A stretch of DNA of 64,000 nt from Lutispora thermophila DSM 19022 (lineage in GTDB: Bacteria; Bacillota; Clostridia; Lutisporales; Lutisporaceae), in contig NZ_FQZS01000012.1 of the NCBI RefSeq assembly GCF_900142105.1, positions 56,439 to 120,438 of the forward strand. Direction: 5' to 3'. The translations under genes were made by a program, and so were the position numbers. Positions 1 to 8,069 of this stretch are shown here, piece by piece; the stretch's first letter is position 1, and every line of letters starts with the position of its first letter. The notes under the pieces were generated by a model that did not search any database, was not told the DNA's origin, and worked only from the letters and a program-made list of their open reading frames with translations.

Positions 1-1
1 G

Positions 2-541
2 CTTGCGTACATGAATGCAGAATCCATAAGAAAAACCCTGGAGGGAAAGAAAGTTTGCTACTATAGCAGAAGCAGGAAGGAACTGTGGATAAAAGGGGCA
101 ACATCAGGTAACACCCAGAAGCTTAAGGGGTTTTATTATGATTGTGACAAGGACAGCATTCTTTTAGAAGTGGAACAAACAGGGGCCGCTTGTCACACAG
201 GTGAGTTCTCTTGCTTTTTCAATGAAGCAATACCGGCAGAAAATGAAGGAACAGATGTATTAGAAGAACTGTATATTCTTTTAAAAGAAAGAAAGAGAAC
301 TCCTAAAGAAGGGTCTTATACCAATTATTTATTTGATGAAGGTTTGGACAAGATACTCAAAAAGGTAGGAGAAGAAACCAGTGAAGTCATTATTGGAGCC
401 AAAAATAAGGACAAGGAAGAATTAGTTTATGAAATAAGCGACCTTGTATATCATCTTTTGGTGTTGATGGTCAATGAAAATATTTCCGTGAAAGACATAA
501 GAAAGGAACTGATAGAAAGAAGAAAAAGAAATGGAGCCTAA
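2..541 (+). CDS. hisIE: Phosphoribosyl-AMP cyclohydrolase / phosphoribosyl-ATP pyrophosphatase, 3' part
   Basis: This bifunctional enzyme catalyses two early steps of histidine synthesis: PRATP pyrophosphate removal (HisE part) and PRAMP ring opening (HisI part). The gene runs in from the left edge, because the first codons (Leu-Ala-Tyr) continue in frame into the conserved HisI segment, so the first ATG in the window (position 11) is internal. The HisI half shows YYSRSRKELW and the zinc-site stretch VEQTGAACHTG. The HisE half begins near residue 80 of the visible part and shows KVGEETSEVIIGAKN and the acidic helix EISDLVYHLL. The fused order HisI-HisE is usual in many bacteria. The rest of a his operon would lie to the left. 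Identification is firm; the true start is outside the window. Confidence 0.95.
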   Translation, partial: LAYMNAESIRKTLEGKKVCYYSRSRKELWIKGATSGNTQKLKGFYYDCDKDSILLEVEQTGAACHTGEFSCFFNEAIPAENEGTDVLEELYILLKERKRTPKEGSYTNYLFDEGLDKILKKVGEETSEVIIGAKNKDKEELVYEISDLVYHLLVLMVNENISVKDIRKELIERRKRNGA

Positions 542-600
542 CTACTATAGAAGAATGTTTGATGCTAAATATGACATATATGTTATTATCCAAGGAATTT

Positions 601-644
601 TATTGAGGGAGAGTGCACATTGGCTTGGAGCACACCCCTCAATA
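601..644. repeat. Stem-loop between convergent genes
   Basis: TATTGAGGG (601-609) pairs with CCCTCAATA (636-644), and an inner GTGC/GCAC (613-616/630-633) extends the structure. There is no T-run on either strand, so it is not a textbook intrinsic terminator. It may still separate hisIE from the convergent LCP gene or protect a 3' end. Confidence 0.4.
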
Positions 645-704
645 GCTATGCAAAAACAGTTCACCAATTGCTGTAGGTAAAGTTTCAGATTATCTTGTTA
701 TATC

Positions 705-1697
705 CTATTTCAGTACCCCTCGTATTTTATTTAAACTATCTTTATATAGCACATAATAGGAAATCTTATCAATCATTTTGCTATATCCTTCCAAAGTGTA
801 ATATTCAAAATTATTTCTCAACCTATAAGCGCTTATAAAATATGATGCCATATTGGAGGCGCTTAAATCGGTTTTAATCTCATCCTTTACCGCTAAGTAT
901 GCTTTTGGAATGAGAGGTACATTTTCTAATTTCAAAAAGCTTTGCTGTAAATCCTTTATAAACTCCTGCTGCCTATATATCCTGCCTATATCACCTCGTC
1001 CGTCACTCCTGTATCTTAAGTATTCCAAAGTTTGAATGCCGTTTAGTTTAATGCTTCCTTGTCTTAACGTAAAACATTTTTTTAGTTCCGGATCCTTGAT
1101 TTTTATGGTTTTTGGTATTGTTACCGTAAATCCCCCTAAAGCATCTACTCCTTTTTGTATAGCCTTGAAATTGAATACAAGGTAGTTGTCAATTTTTGTA
1201 TCAAGCAATTTCTCCACAGAGTCTATACATAGATCGATGCCTCCATAGGCATAGGAAGCGTTGATCTTTTGATTGCCTCTTTTGTCAAGTTTTATAAGAG
1301 TATCTCTTGGTATAGATATGAAATTTACCTTATCATTTCTCATATTGATGAGAATTATGGCATCTGCTCTGGCAGGTTCATTCTTTCTGGCATCGATGCC
1401 GATGATAAGCAAATTTTTATTTGTAATACTCGGTTCCGTACTTACTTCATAATTTATGCTTTCACTGGGGGAATTTTCTTCAATAGTTTCTTTGTTGTTT
1501 TCATCAATGGAATTAATATCTTTGTTTTCATCAACAGCTTTATTATCATTAGTAATTATACCCTCATCTGTTTCCTGATTGTTGGATTCAATAACATTGC
1601 TGCTTAATTTGCTCATATTAATTCTGCTGCAAGCGATAAGAACTATTGGAATGCTTATTGCCAAAATCAAGGCAACTTTTTTTATTTGATTATTCAT
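705..1697 (-). CDS. LytR-CpsA-Psr (LCP) family protein
   Basis: LCP proteins transfer undecaprenyl-linked glycopolymers onto peptidoglycan outside the membrane. The 330-residue product has an N-terminal membrane anchor (residues about 6-24), a low-complexity Asn/Glu-rich spacer and an LCP domain from about residue 95. Family motifs are visible: GIDARK, RADAIILINM, the phosphate-binding FISIPRDT, INASYAYGG, and YLRYRSDGRGDIGRIYRQQ. I chose the ATG at 1697 because AAAGGTGG lies 11 bases upstream. A GTG 15 bases earlier overlaps that ribosome site and is less likely. The gene is a single unit, divergent from the lipoprotein-like gene at 1873. Which polymer it attaches cannot be told; the surface-polysaccharide operon at 48.8-56 kb is a possible source. 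Family call firm, substrate inferred. Confidence 0.9.
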   Translation of the reverse strand: MNNQIKKVALILAISIPIVLIACSRINMSKLSSNVIESNNQETDEGIITNDNKAVDENKDINSIDENNKETIEENSPSESINYEVSTEPSITNKNLLIIGIDARKNEPARADAIILINMRNDKVNFISIPRDTLIKLDKRGNQKINASYAYGGIDLCIDSVEKLLDTKIDNYLVFNFKAIQKGVDALGGFTVTIPKTIKIKDPELKKCFTLRQGSIKLNGIQTLEYLRYRSDGRGDIGRIYRQQEFIKDLQQSFLKLENVPLIPKAYLAVKDEIKTDLSASNMASYFISAYRLRNNFEYYTLEGYSKMIDKISYYVLYKDSLNKIRGVLK

Positions 1698-1872
1698 ATG
1701 AAGGTATTCCACCTTTCACAATTATTAATATTGTTTAATTTATTATTTGCAGTTATGATTTTTCTTTTCAGAAAAAACTTTGTCAAATAATTCATTGTAA
1801 AAAGTAAAGAAAAAAGGCATCTTTGCGCGTCTAATGGTATAAATGTTGGTTAATGCAAAAGGAGGACACAAA

Positions 1873-2796
1873 GTGATAAATAAAAAAATATTAGTAGCAG
1901 CTGTACTGGTGTTGACTATATCTTTCGGTACCGGTTGTGTTTCGCAAAATAAGCGAGATATGGAAGATAATCCAAGTGTTGAATCAAATGTGAGTGAACC
2001 TAGAGACAATGATATTGTAAAGGAATATGAGAATATGATAAATAATGAAACTAACATTTCTCAGTTTATTTCATTTGTGGACAAGAATATTGAAAAATTG
2101 TCTCCAGAAAATGCATCGAAACTTATTGCAAAGTTGGAAGAATTACAAGAAATATATATTGGTCAGTTGGAGGATAAATATAATACAACTGAAAATCAAA
2201 CTATATTATTTGAAGCCTTTAAATTTGGATTGGATTTAGAAAAACTCAAATACAAGAATATTGAAGATGAAGAAATAAAGGAACTTCTAAAAGAAACTGA
2301 AGAACTGGGCTACAAGGTTGAGATGGCAGAAGGTTCATTCTTTCCTGTGATAGATTATGGGTTTTATGAAAAGTATTCCGCTTATGTTACTGAAGACGTG
2401 AAAGACTATATTAGTATCATGGCTGTAGAATCAGGTAAAGCTCCTGCAAAGGATGCTGCCCTTGCTATAAGCTGGGGAGAGCTTTTGGAAAGAATATCGA
2501 AACAGGAAAGATTTTTAAATGAGCATAAGGAATCAGTAAAGTTCGAAAAAATTAACGAGTTGTATGGGAAATATATATTCTTGGCACTACATGGGCTAGA
2601 TAATACTCCATTATTTGGTCGAAGCGACAACAGGTTGGATGATGAGGCTAAGGCAGCCTATGAAAAAGCTATAACAAAGGATAGTCAAGTTTCCAAAGTT
2701 ATAAAGGAGTATTATGAACTAATCAAAAAAAATGGATATAAGATGACAGAAGAAGTGAAAAATTATAGGAACCAAGCGAATGAAAACTTGAAATAA
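1873..2796 (+). CDS. Putative lipoprotein of unknown function
   Basis: I do not recognise this 307-residue protein. It starts at GTG 1873 behind AAAAGGAGG. An upstream in-frame ATG at 1843 precedes the ribosome site and is rejected. The N-terminus is a signal sequence (basic Lys-Lys, hydrophobic ILVAAVLVLTI) ending in FGTGC. That resembles a lipobox, but the -3 position is Gly instead of Leu, so lipidation is likely rather than certain. The mature part is acidic, Lys/Glu-rich and mostly helical, with no catalytic motif that I can see. It is transcribed alone, divergently from the LCP gene. Low-confidence role: an extracytoplasmic accessory protein. Confidence 0.7.
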   Translation: MINKKILVAAVLVLTISFGTGCVSQNKRDMEDNPSVESNVSEPRDNDIVKEYENMINNETNISQFISFVDKNIEKLSPENASKLIAKLEELQEIYIGQLEDKYNTTENQTILFEAFKFGLDLEKLKYKNIEDEEIKELLKETEELGYKVEMAEGSFFPVIDYGFYEKYSAYVTEDVKDYISIMAVESGKAPAKDAALAISWGELLERISKQERFLNEHKESVKFEKINELYGKYIFLALHGLDNTPLFGRSDNRLDDEAKAAYEKAITKDSQVSKVIKEYYELIKKNGYKMTEEVKNYRNQANENLK

Positions 2797-2823
2797 TTAT
2801 TAAGGTTAAAACTATAACAATAT

Positions 2824-2851
2824 TTGATTAATCATCATACTATGGTAAAAT
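2824..2851 (+). promoter_or_regulatory. Candidate sigma-A promoter for cca
   Basis: TTGATT (2824-2829) and TAAAAT (2846-2851) are separated by 16 bases, upstream of the CCA-adding enzyme gene. The match is moderate. Confidence 0.4.
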
Positions 2852-2879
2852 ATTTACAAGATAAGCGATTATCAAAACA

Positions 2880-2908
2880 GGCAGTTGGCTTTAAGTCTGC
2901 TGCCTTTT
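2880..2908 (+). terminator. Possible small leader hairpin before cca
   Basis: GGCAG (2880-2884) can pair with CTGCC (2900-2904), followed by TTTT. It lies just after the candidate promoter, so it could be a leader attenuator. It could equally be chance, since the stem is only five base pairs. Confidence 0.25.
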
Positions 2909-2993
2909 CCATACATAACTATATGACATATTTCCTGGGAAATTGAGCAAATTTTTTACCTGTTTGTCATTATGAGTATAAGGAGCTGGACGC

Positions 2994-4352
2994 ATGAAAA
3001 TTGATATTCCTCATTATGTAAGAGGTATATTGGACAGGTTGATAGATAATGGATATGAGGCTTATATTGTTGGAGGTTGTATAAGGGATATATTGTTGAA
3101 AAAACATCCTGAGGATTGGGATGTGACAACTTCAGCCTTGCCTGAGGAAGTTATCAAAATTTTCAATGATAAGACAGTTGTGAATACCGGAGAAAAGTAT
3201 GGGACAGTAACAGTAATAAATGGGGATGGCAAAGTTGAAGTTACAACATTTAGAAAGGAAGGAGATTATAGCGATGGACGTCATCCTGATTGGGTGAGTT
3301 TTGGAAACAATATAGAAGATGATTTGAGAAGGAGAGATTTTACTGTTAACTCAATGGCGTGGAATCCTATAAAAGGTATAGTTGATCCTTTTGGTGGAGA
3401 AGAAGATATTGCAAAGGGGACAATTAGGACTGTAGGAAATCCGTTGCATCGATTTTCTGAGGATGGGCTTAGAATGATGAGAGCCGTTAGATTTGCTTCA
3501 AATCTTAATTTTACCATAGTTGATGAAACCCTGGAGGCTATAAAGTATATGGCAGCCTCTATTAAGAATATAAGCATGGAGAGGATTAGAGAAGAATTTT
3601 TCAAGATTATTGTCGGAACCAATCCCAAATATGGACTTAATTTACTACTGGATACAAGGCTTATGGATTTTATTCTGCCAGAGCTGCTCATTACCATCGG
3701 CTTTCAGCAAAACAATCCTTATCATGACATGGATGTTTTTCACCACACTTTATGTGTATTGGAAAAGACCCCTCCTGTTTTGCACATTCGTCTTGCTGCT
3801 CTTTTTCATGATATCGGAAAACCTTATTGTTATACGGAGGACGAAGAAGGTATAGGGCATTTTTATGGTCATAATAAAAAGAGCGTTCAAATTGCAGAGC
3901 AAATTTTGAAACGGCTAAAAAGCCCAAACAAGCTAATCAGGAAGGTTTCTATATTAGTGGAGCATCATATGAGATATTACAATAGCAATGAAAGATATGA
4001 AATAAAGAAGCTAATTTGTGAAGTAGGAAAGGATAACATATTTGACTTATTGAGCCTTCAAAAAGCAGATGCCATGTGTAAAAATAAAGAAGGACTGATC
4101 GATAATGCTCACAATATGGAGAAGACAGTGAAGGAGATTATAAGCAATAATGAGCCTTTATGTTTACAAGATCTGGCTATCAATGGAGAGGATTTGATGA
4201 AATCCGGATTAAAGCCAGGTATAGATATGGGAAAAGCACTCAACGAGTTATTGAATATGGTTATAAAGAATCCCGAGTTAAATAACAAAGAAACCCTATT
4301 GACAATAGCGTTGAATAAATGGCTAAGTGCCAAATGTAATGAAAGATTTTAA
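2994..4352 (+). CDS. cca: CCA-adding tRNA nucleotidyltransferase with HD domain
   Basis: The enzyme builds or repairs the 3' CCA end of tRNAs from CTP and ATP. The 452-residue protein has the class II nucleotidyltransferase head (VGGCIRDILL, then the metal-binding DWDVTT near residues 38-43), a DFTVNSMAW segment, and the tRNA-binding RFSEDGLRMMRAVRFASNL motif. A C-terminal HD domain (HIRLAALFHDIGKP near residue 260, then VEHHMRYY) is common in the clostridial branch of the family. The ATG at 2994 follows AAGGAGCTGG. It could also be annotated as poly(A) polymerase, but in Gram-positives this family is normally CCA-adding. It is followed 27 bases later by a flavin-oxidase-like gene, so the two may be co-transcribed. 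Confidence 0.93.
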   Translation: MKIDIPHYVRGILDRLIDNGYEAYIVGGCIRDILLKKHPEDWDVTTSALPEEVIKIFNDKTVVNTGEKYGTVTVINGDGKVEVTTFRKEGDYSDGRHPDWVSFGNNIEDDLRRRDFTVNSMAWNPIKGIVDPFGGEEDIAKGTIRTVGNPLHRFSEDGLRMMRAVRFASNLNFTIVDETLEAIKYMAASIKNISMERIREEFFKIIVGTNPKYGLNLLLDTRLMDFILPELLITIGFQQNNPYHDMDVFHHTLCVLEKTPPVLHIRLAALFHDIGKPYCYTEDEEGIGHFYGHNKKSVQIAEQILKRLKSPNKLIRKVSILVEHHMRYYNSNERYEIKKLICEVGKDNIFDLLSLQKADAMCKNKEGLIDNAHNMEKTVKEIISNNEPLCLQDLAINGEDLMKSGLKPGIDMGKALNELLNMVIKNPELNNKETLLTIALNKWLSAKCNERF

Positions 4353-4379
4353 AATATAATAAATGTAAGGGGTGGCATT

Positions 4380-4850
4380 ATGTTTAGAAAAATGAGAAGA
4401 ATTGACAAGGCCATGGATGAAGGAACAGCTTTGGAATTGCTGAAAAGGTGCGAGTATGGAGTTGTATCCACTGTAGGAAGCGATGGATATCCTTATGGAG
4501 TACCGGTAAACTATGCCTATAAAGATAATGTTATATATTTTCATTGTGCAACAGAGGGGCACAAGCTGGACAATATTATGGAAAACCCCAAGGCTTCATT
4601 TTGCATTGTAGGAAATACGGAACTCATACCCAGTAAGTTCAGCACCAAGTACGAGAGTGTTATAGCGTTTGGAAAAGCAAGTATAGTGGAAGATGACAAT
4701 GAGAAGAGAGAAGCATTGAGGGAAATAATTAAAAAGTACTCACCTGATTATATAGAAAGTGGAGAAAAGTACATAGCAAATGATTCCAAAAAGGCAAATA
4801 TAGTTAAAATAGAAATTGAGCATATGACAGGCAAGAAAGCAAAAGAGTAA
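4380..4850 (+). CDS. Pyridoxamine 5'-phosphate oxidase-like (Nim-type) flavin protein
   Basis: The 156-residue protein belongs to the split-barrel flavin-binding family that includes NimA-like nitroimidazole reductases and HugZ-like proteins. Visible features are the start MFRKMRRIDKAM, the strand-rich LKRCEYGVVSTVGSDGYPYGVPVNYAY, and FHCATEGHKLDNI, whose conserved histidine is typical of the NimA-related branch. It is a soluble cytoplasmic protein. It sits behind cca with a GGGGTGGC ribosome site at about 4371 and ends inside a strong terminator. True PNP oxidase activity is unlikely, because these short proteins lack most PLP-binding residues; a reductase or heme/flavin role is inferred. 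The substrate cannot be told. Confidence 0.85.
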   Translation: MFRKMRRIDKAMDEGTALELLKRCEYGVVSTVGSDGYPYGVPVNYAYKDNVIYFHCATEGHKLDNIMENPKASFCIVGNTELIPSKFSTKYESVIAFGKASIVEDDNEKREALREIIKKYSPDYIESGEKYIANDSKKANIVKIEIEHMTGKKAKE

Positions 4851-4873
4851 TGGATTGGCCATTACTCTTTTTT
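4841..4873. terminator. Bidirectional intrinsic terminator
   Basis: A 13-bp perfect stem (4841-4853 with 4859-4871) encloses a five-base loop, with A-rich left and T-rich right flanks. It overlaps the stop codon of the flavin-oxidase gene and faces the end of the convergent flavodiiron gene, so it can serve both strands. Confidence 0.9.
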
Positions 4874-4875
4874 AG

Positions 4876-6066
4876 TTACATAATATTCTCAACAAATTTC
4901 CTTCCAAATTCTTTGCATCTGTTTAATGCCTCTTCACCAGGATGCCAAATTTCTTTCAGCGGCTGACTGACAATTTCGAATCCCGCTTTTGAAAGCTCTT
5001 CATTGATAATTTTTGGCGATTCTCCGCTCCAACCATAAGTGCCGAATGCAGCTCCCTTTTTATTCTTGAAAGACAAACCTCTTATCATTTCCAATATTCC
5101 CATTGTTGCAAAAGATATGGCTTTATTTATGGTGGGGCATCCTACAAGTATGGCTTTTGATTTGAATACTTCTACAATCAAGTCATTTTTGTCTGTATCA
5201 GCTACATTGAGCAGTTTTATTGTTACATCCCCATCTGCTTCTCTTATGCCTTTGCAAATATATTCAGCCATTCTTCTAGTACCGTTCCACATGGTGTCAT
5301 ATATTATGGTTATCTGGTTTTCTTGATAATCATTAGCCCATTCCAAATATTTACGAATTATCTGTTCAGGATTTTCTCTCCAAATGACACCATGGCTGGG
5401 GCAAATCATATCCAAAGGAAGATGGAAACTCAAAACCTCTTCAATCTTATCGGATATAAGATAGCTAAAGGGTGTTAATATGTTGGCGTAATATTTCATA
5501 GATTCATAATACAGTTCTGCCTGATCAACTGAATCGTTGAACATGGGGTCTGCAGCAAGATGATGACCGAAGGCATCATTGCTGAAAAGTATGTTTTCTC
5601 CCGACATGTAGGTGAACATGGTATCCGGCCAATGGAGCATCCTTGCCTCTATAAATGTCAATTTGCTTTCTCCAATGTCCAGCACATCGCCGGTTTTGAC
5701 AGTTACAAAGTTCCAATCCTGATGATAATGTCCCTTCAGAGATTTTACAGCATTTGCAGTACAGTAAATTGGTGTATCAGGTATATGTTTCATAAGCTCT
5801 GATAAGGCGCCGCTGTGGTCTATTTCACCGTGATTCATTACTATATAGTCTATATCTTTCAAATTGATTTCTTTTCTCAGTTCATCTACAAACTCTTTTG
5901 CAAAGGGAAGCCATACTGTGTCGATAAGCACATTTTTCTTATCCCTAATCAGATAGGCGTTATATGATGAACCTCTGTGGGTAGAATATTCATCACCATG
6001 GAATCTGCGAAGTCCCCAATCTATTTTTCCTACCCAGATTACTTTATCTGTTACTTTGAATGCCAT
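4876..6066 (-). CDS. fprA: Flavodiiron protein (A-type flavoprotein), O2/NO reductase
   Basis: Flavodiiron proteins reduce O2 to water or NO to N2O in the cytoplasm of anaerobes. The 396-residue product has an N-terminal metallo-beta-lactamase-like di-iron domain with HGEIDH (residues 79-84) and LHWPDTMF, then CPSHGVIW, and a C-terminal flavodoxin domain with TIIYDTMWNGTRRMA and TYGWSGESP for FMN binding. No rubredoxin or flavin reductase extension is present, so electrons must come from a separate rubredoxin or reductase. The start at 6066 follows AAGGAGTG; an upstream extension to 6120 has no ribosome site. The gene is divergent from the di-iron repair gene ric, and the shared 187-base gap holds a dyad that may bind an O2/NO-sensing regulator. 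Confidence 0.95.
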   Translation of the reverse strand: MAFKVTDKVIWVGKIDWGLRRFHGDEYSTHRGSSYNAYLIRDKKNVLIDTVWLPFAKEFVDELRKEINLKDIDYIVMNHGEIDHSGALSELMKHIPDTPIYCTANAVKSLKGHYHQDWNFVTVKTGDVLDIGESKLTFIEARMLHWPDTMFTYMSGENILFSNDAFGHHLAADPMFNDSVDQAELYYESMKYYANILTPFSYLISDKIEEVLSFHLPLDMICPSHGVIWRENPEQIIRKYLEWANDYQENQITIIYDTMWNGTRRMAEYICKGIREADGDVTIKLLNVADTDKNDLIVEVFKSKAILVGCPTINKAISFATMGILEMIRGLSFKNKKGAAFGTYGWSGESPKIINEELSKAGFEIVSQPLKEIWHPGEEALNRCKEFGRKFVENIM

Positions 6067-6171
6067 TTTATCACTCCTTATTTTTTTAAGGTTTATGTAG
6101 ATTATGATAAATATCGTCATATGTAATAATTATTTTCAATAACACAGAATATTATTTAAGAATAACTAATT

Positions 6172-6196
6172 TTTGTGATAATTGTTACAACACAAA
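6172..6196. promoter_or_regulatory. Dyad operator between fprA and ric
   Basis: TTTGTG (6172-6177) and CACAAA (6191-6196) form a perfect six-base dyad with a 13-base spacer, and a second small palindrome TTGTTACAA lies inside (6182-6190). CRP/FNR-family regulators of nitrosative stress bind TTGTG/CACAA-like dyads, so an Fnr/HcpR-type site is plausible. The regulator itself is not in this window. Confidence 0.45.
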
Positions 6197-6253
6197 TATT
6201 GATTTAAGGTTAAAATATAACTAAGCAAAGGATATGAAGGAGGGCTTTATAAT

Positions 6254-6952
6254 ATGGGAAAGTTCAATGTAAACGATAGGGTGGGAGATATAGTAGCAAT
6301 GTATTCTGCAGCAGCCGATATATTTATGGATTATAATATTGATTTTTGCTGTGGAGGCAACAAACCGTTAAATATTGCAGCCCAAGAGAGCAATGTTGAA
6401 GCAGAAAAGATTTTGAATGAAATTAACAGTAGATATGAAGACTTTGCACAACAAAAGCAGGAATATGAAGATTATGCTAAATATTCTTCCATAGGCCTTA
6501 TGGACCATATTGTCAATACCCACCATAAATTTTTATGGGAAGAGATGCCTACATTGTCTAAACTTACCCAAAGAATTCTTGCTGCCCATGGAGATAGGCA
6601 TCCGGAATTAAGTAAAGTCAAGAATCTTTATGAAGATTTAAGGAATGAATTGGAGGATCATCTTAAAAAAGAAGAAGATGTAATATTCCCCTTGATTAAG
6701 GCATTCGAAGAGGAAAAAGAAGAAAGGGAAAAGGACGATGTGCTGGAATGTATAAGAAGCCTTCGAGGTGAGCATGAAGCAGCAGGTAATATATTGAAGG
6801 AGTTAAAAAAGACAACTCATGATTATGTTGTGCCTGATGATGCATGCAGAACTTTTGATTTGACATATACAAAGCTTCAGGAAATGGAGAGAGATATTTT
6901 CCTTCATATACATCTTGAAAATAATATTTTATTTAAGAGATATGAGGGATAA
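6254..6952 (+). CDS. ric: Iron-sulfur cluster repair di-iron protein (RIC, ScdA/YtfE type)
   Basis: RIC proteins repair iron-sulfur clusters damaged by NO or oxidants. The 232-residue protein has the ScdA_N domain (residues about 1-60), with the signature cysteine pair in IDFCCGG, followed by a hemerythrin-like four-helix domain with metal-site histidine and glutamate residues in HHKFLWEEMP, AAHGDRHPEL, DHLKKEEDVIFP, RGEHEAAG and HIHLENNILF. It starts at ATG 6254 with AAGGAGGGC upstream. It is divergent from the flavodiiron gene and heads a run with the DUF1858 and hemerythrin genes, making a compact oxygen/NO defence block. Identity firm; induction by NO or O2 inferred from context and the operator-like dyad. 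Confidence 0.93.
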   Translation: MGKFNVNDRVGDIVAMYSAAADIFMDYNIDFCCGGNKPLNIAAQESNVEAEKILNEINSRYEDFAQQKQEYEDYAKYSSIGLMDHIVNTHHKFLWEEMPTLSKLTQRILAAHGDRHPELSKVKNLYEDLRNELEDHLKKEEDVIFPLIKAFEEEKEEREKDDVLECIRSLRGEHEAAGNILKELKKTTHDYVVPDDACRTFDLTYTKLQEMERDIFLHIHLENNILFKRYEG

Positions 6953-6983
6953 TAACTTTAAGAAAGATTTAGGAGGTGTGAAA

Positions 6984-7181
6984 ATGGCTATTAACAAAGA
7001 CATGACCATTGGTGAAATAATAAGACAATATCCCGAGTGCATTGAGATACTCATGAGTTTTGGCATGGGTTGTGTGGGCTGCCCGGCATCTCAGGCAGAG
7101 ACTCTGGAAGAGGCTGCAGCAGTTCATGGTTTTGATGTGGATGTATTGATTAAAAGGTTAAAAGAAGCTGTTAATGAATAA
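6984..7181 (+). CDS. DUF1858 domain protein
   Basis: This is a 65-residue protein built entirely of a DUF1858 domain, a small disulfide/redox-linked domain often found next to or fused with hybrid-cluster-protein and hemerythrin-type proteins. The domain shows MTIGEIIRQYPE at the start and the paired cysteines GMGCVGCPAS near residues 31-36, followed by ETLEEAAAVHGFD. I start it at ATG 6984 behind AGGAGGTG. An upstream in-frame start at 6915 overlaps ric and has no ribosome site. The protein resembles the ScdA_N domain of the upstream ric product, suggesting a cofactor- or NO-related role in the same operon. Molecular function unknown. Confidence 0.85.
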   Translation: MAINKDMTIGEIIRQYPECIEILMSFGMGCVGCPASQAETLEEAAAVHGFDVDVLIKRLKEAVNE

Positions 7182-7182
7182 A

Positions 7183-7224
7183 TTCGGGGGTAAAGGGTGG
7201 TTATTATGCTCTTTACCCTGAATT
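7183..7224 (+). repeat. Hairpin between the DUF1858 and hemerythrin genes
   Basis: GGGTAAAG (7188-7195) pairs with CTTTACCC (7212-7219), and outer TTC/GAA pairs extend it. No T-run follows, so it is probably an mRNA processing or stability element, or a weak attenuator. It covers an otherwise possible upstream start of the hemerythrin gene, which supports the TTG at 7248. Confidence 0.45.
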
Positions 7225-7247
7225 ATATATGGGTGGAGGTTGATGCA

Positions 7248-7805
7248 TTGAACAGTATAGATATAATGAAAATGGAACATCAGAATATTCTCAGGATGCT
7301 GGAAGTAGTTAGAAGGTATTGTCTTAGAGTATTGAAACATGAGCCGGTGGATTATAAAGATTTTTATAAGATAATAGATTTTGTGAGGAACTATGCTGAT
7401 AAACATCATCATGGCAAAGAAGAAACGCTGCTGTTTAACAGGATGATGGATGAGCTTGGTTCTCTTGCGGATAAACTTGTAAGGCATGGAATGTTGGTAG
7501 AGCATGATCTAGGAAGGCTGTATATGAGTGAATTGGAAGAAGCATTGAAAAAACTGGAAAGTGGAGATGAAGATGCGAAACTTGACATCATTGCCAGTGC
7601 CATGGGATATGTGAATCTATTAAAGAGACATATCGATAAGGAAGATAATGTAATATATAAGTTTGCCGAAAACAATTTGAAGAAAGATACGCTGAAGTTG
7701 ATTGATGATGAAAGTGCCAACTTTGAAAAGAAGGCGGAAGGTGCAGAAGTACAATATAAATATCTTGTCATGTTGTCAGAATTGGAAGCTAAGGTAAATA
7801 AATAG
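7248..7805 (+). CDS. Hemerythrin domain protein
   Basis: Hemerythrin-like proteins bind O2 or NO at a non-heme di-iron site. The 185-residue protein keeps the metal-ligand pattern: MEHQNIL, YADKHHHGKEETLLF, MLVEHDLGR and RHIDKEDNVIY. The start is TTG 7248, preceded by GGTGGAGGT with eight bases spacing. An ATG-type extension to 7197 would begin inside a hairpin. It is cytoplasmic with no signal or membrane segment. It is the last gene of the ric-DUF1858-hemerythrin run and ends in a bidirectional terminator. Whether it senses, stores or detoxifies O2 or NO cannot be told. Confidence 0.88.
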   Translation: MNSIDIMKMEHQNILRMLEVVRRYCLRVLKHEPVDYKDFYKIIDFVRNYADKHHHGKEETLLFNRMMDELGSLADKLVRHGMLVEHDLGRLYMSELEEALKKLESGDEDAKLDIIASAMGYVNLLKRHIDKEDNVIYKFAENNLKKDTLKLIDDESANFEKKAEGAEVQYKYLVMLSELEAKVNK

Positions 7806-7836
7806 GAACCCATTTTTCATGGATTCCTATTTATTT
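7800..7836. terminator. Bidirectional terminator
   Basis: AAATAGGAA (7800-7808) pairs with TTCCTATTT (7824-7832), with inner CCAT/ATGG pairs. It separates the hemerythrin gene from the convergent DUF3343 gene. Confidence 0.75.
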
Positions 7837-8069
7837 TCATATATAAGCTTTACATCAGAGCCTTCTAACACATATACTTTGTCAATATCTTCACTTATCA
7901 TGTTTTTTATATTTTCGCCGGTTTTAAATTTAACACAAACACCGCAGCTTGAGCTTAGTTTTCTAGGTACTGGCATTGTTTCTGAGGATATGTTCCTGCT
8001 TGATAAAAACTTACTGTATTTTATGGCTCCAATGTGTGAAAAGAAAGTTGCGATATAATCCATAGCCAT
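7827..8069 (-). CDS. DUF3343 domain protein (putative Se/S carrier-like)
   Basis: This 80-residue protein matches the DUF3343 family, described as putative selenium/sulfur-carrier-like. Key features are the N-terminal ATFFSHIGAIKYSKFL, PVPRKLSSSCGVCVKF with a CxxC pair, and a short C-terminal strand. The ATG follows the stop codon of the TusA-like gene directly (TAA then ATG) with no separate ribosome site, which suggests translational coupling. It forms a transcription unit with the TusA-like and YedE genes, a trio frequently tied to selenium use in anaerobes. The function is inferred from neighbours only. Confidence 0.8.
   Translation of the reverse strand: MAMDYIATFFSHIGAIKYSKFLSSRNISSETMPVPRKLSSSCGVCVKFKTGENIKNMISEDIDKVYVLEGSDVKLIYENK

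Noticed and set aside
1269..1607. Open frame of 112 codons opposite the LCP gene
   Set aside because: It is antisense to a well-supported LCP domain and has no ribosome site.
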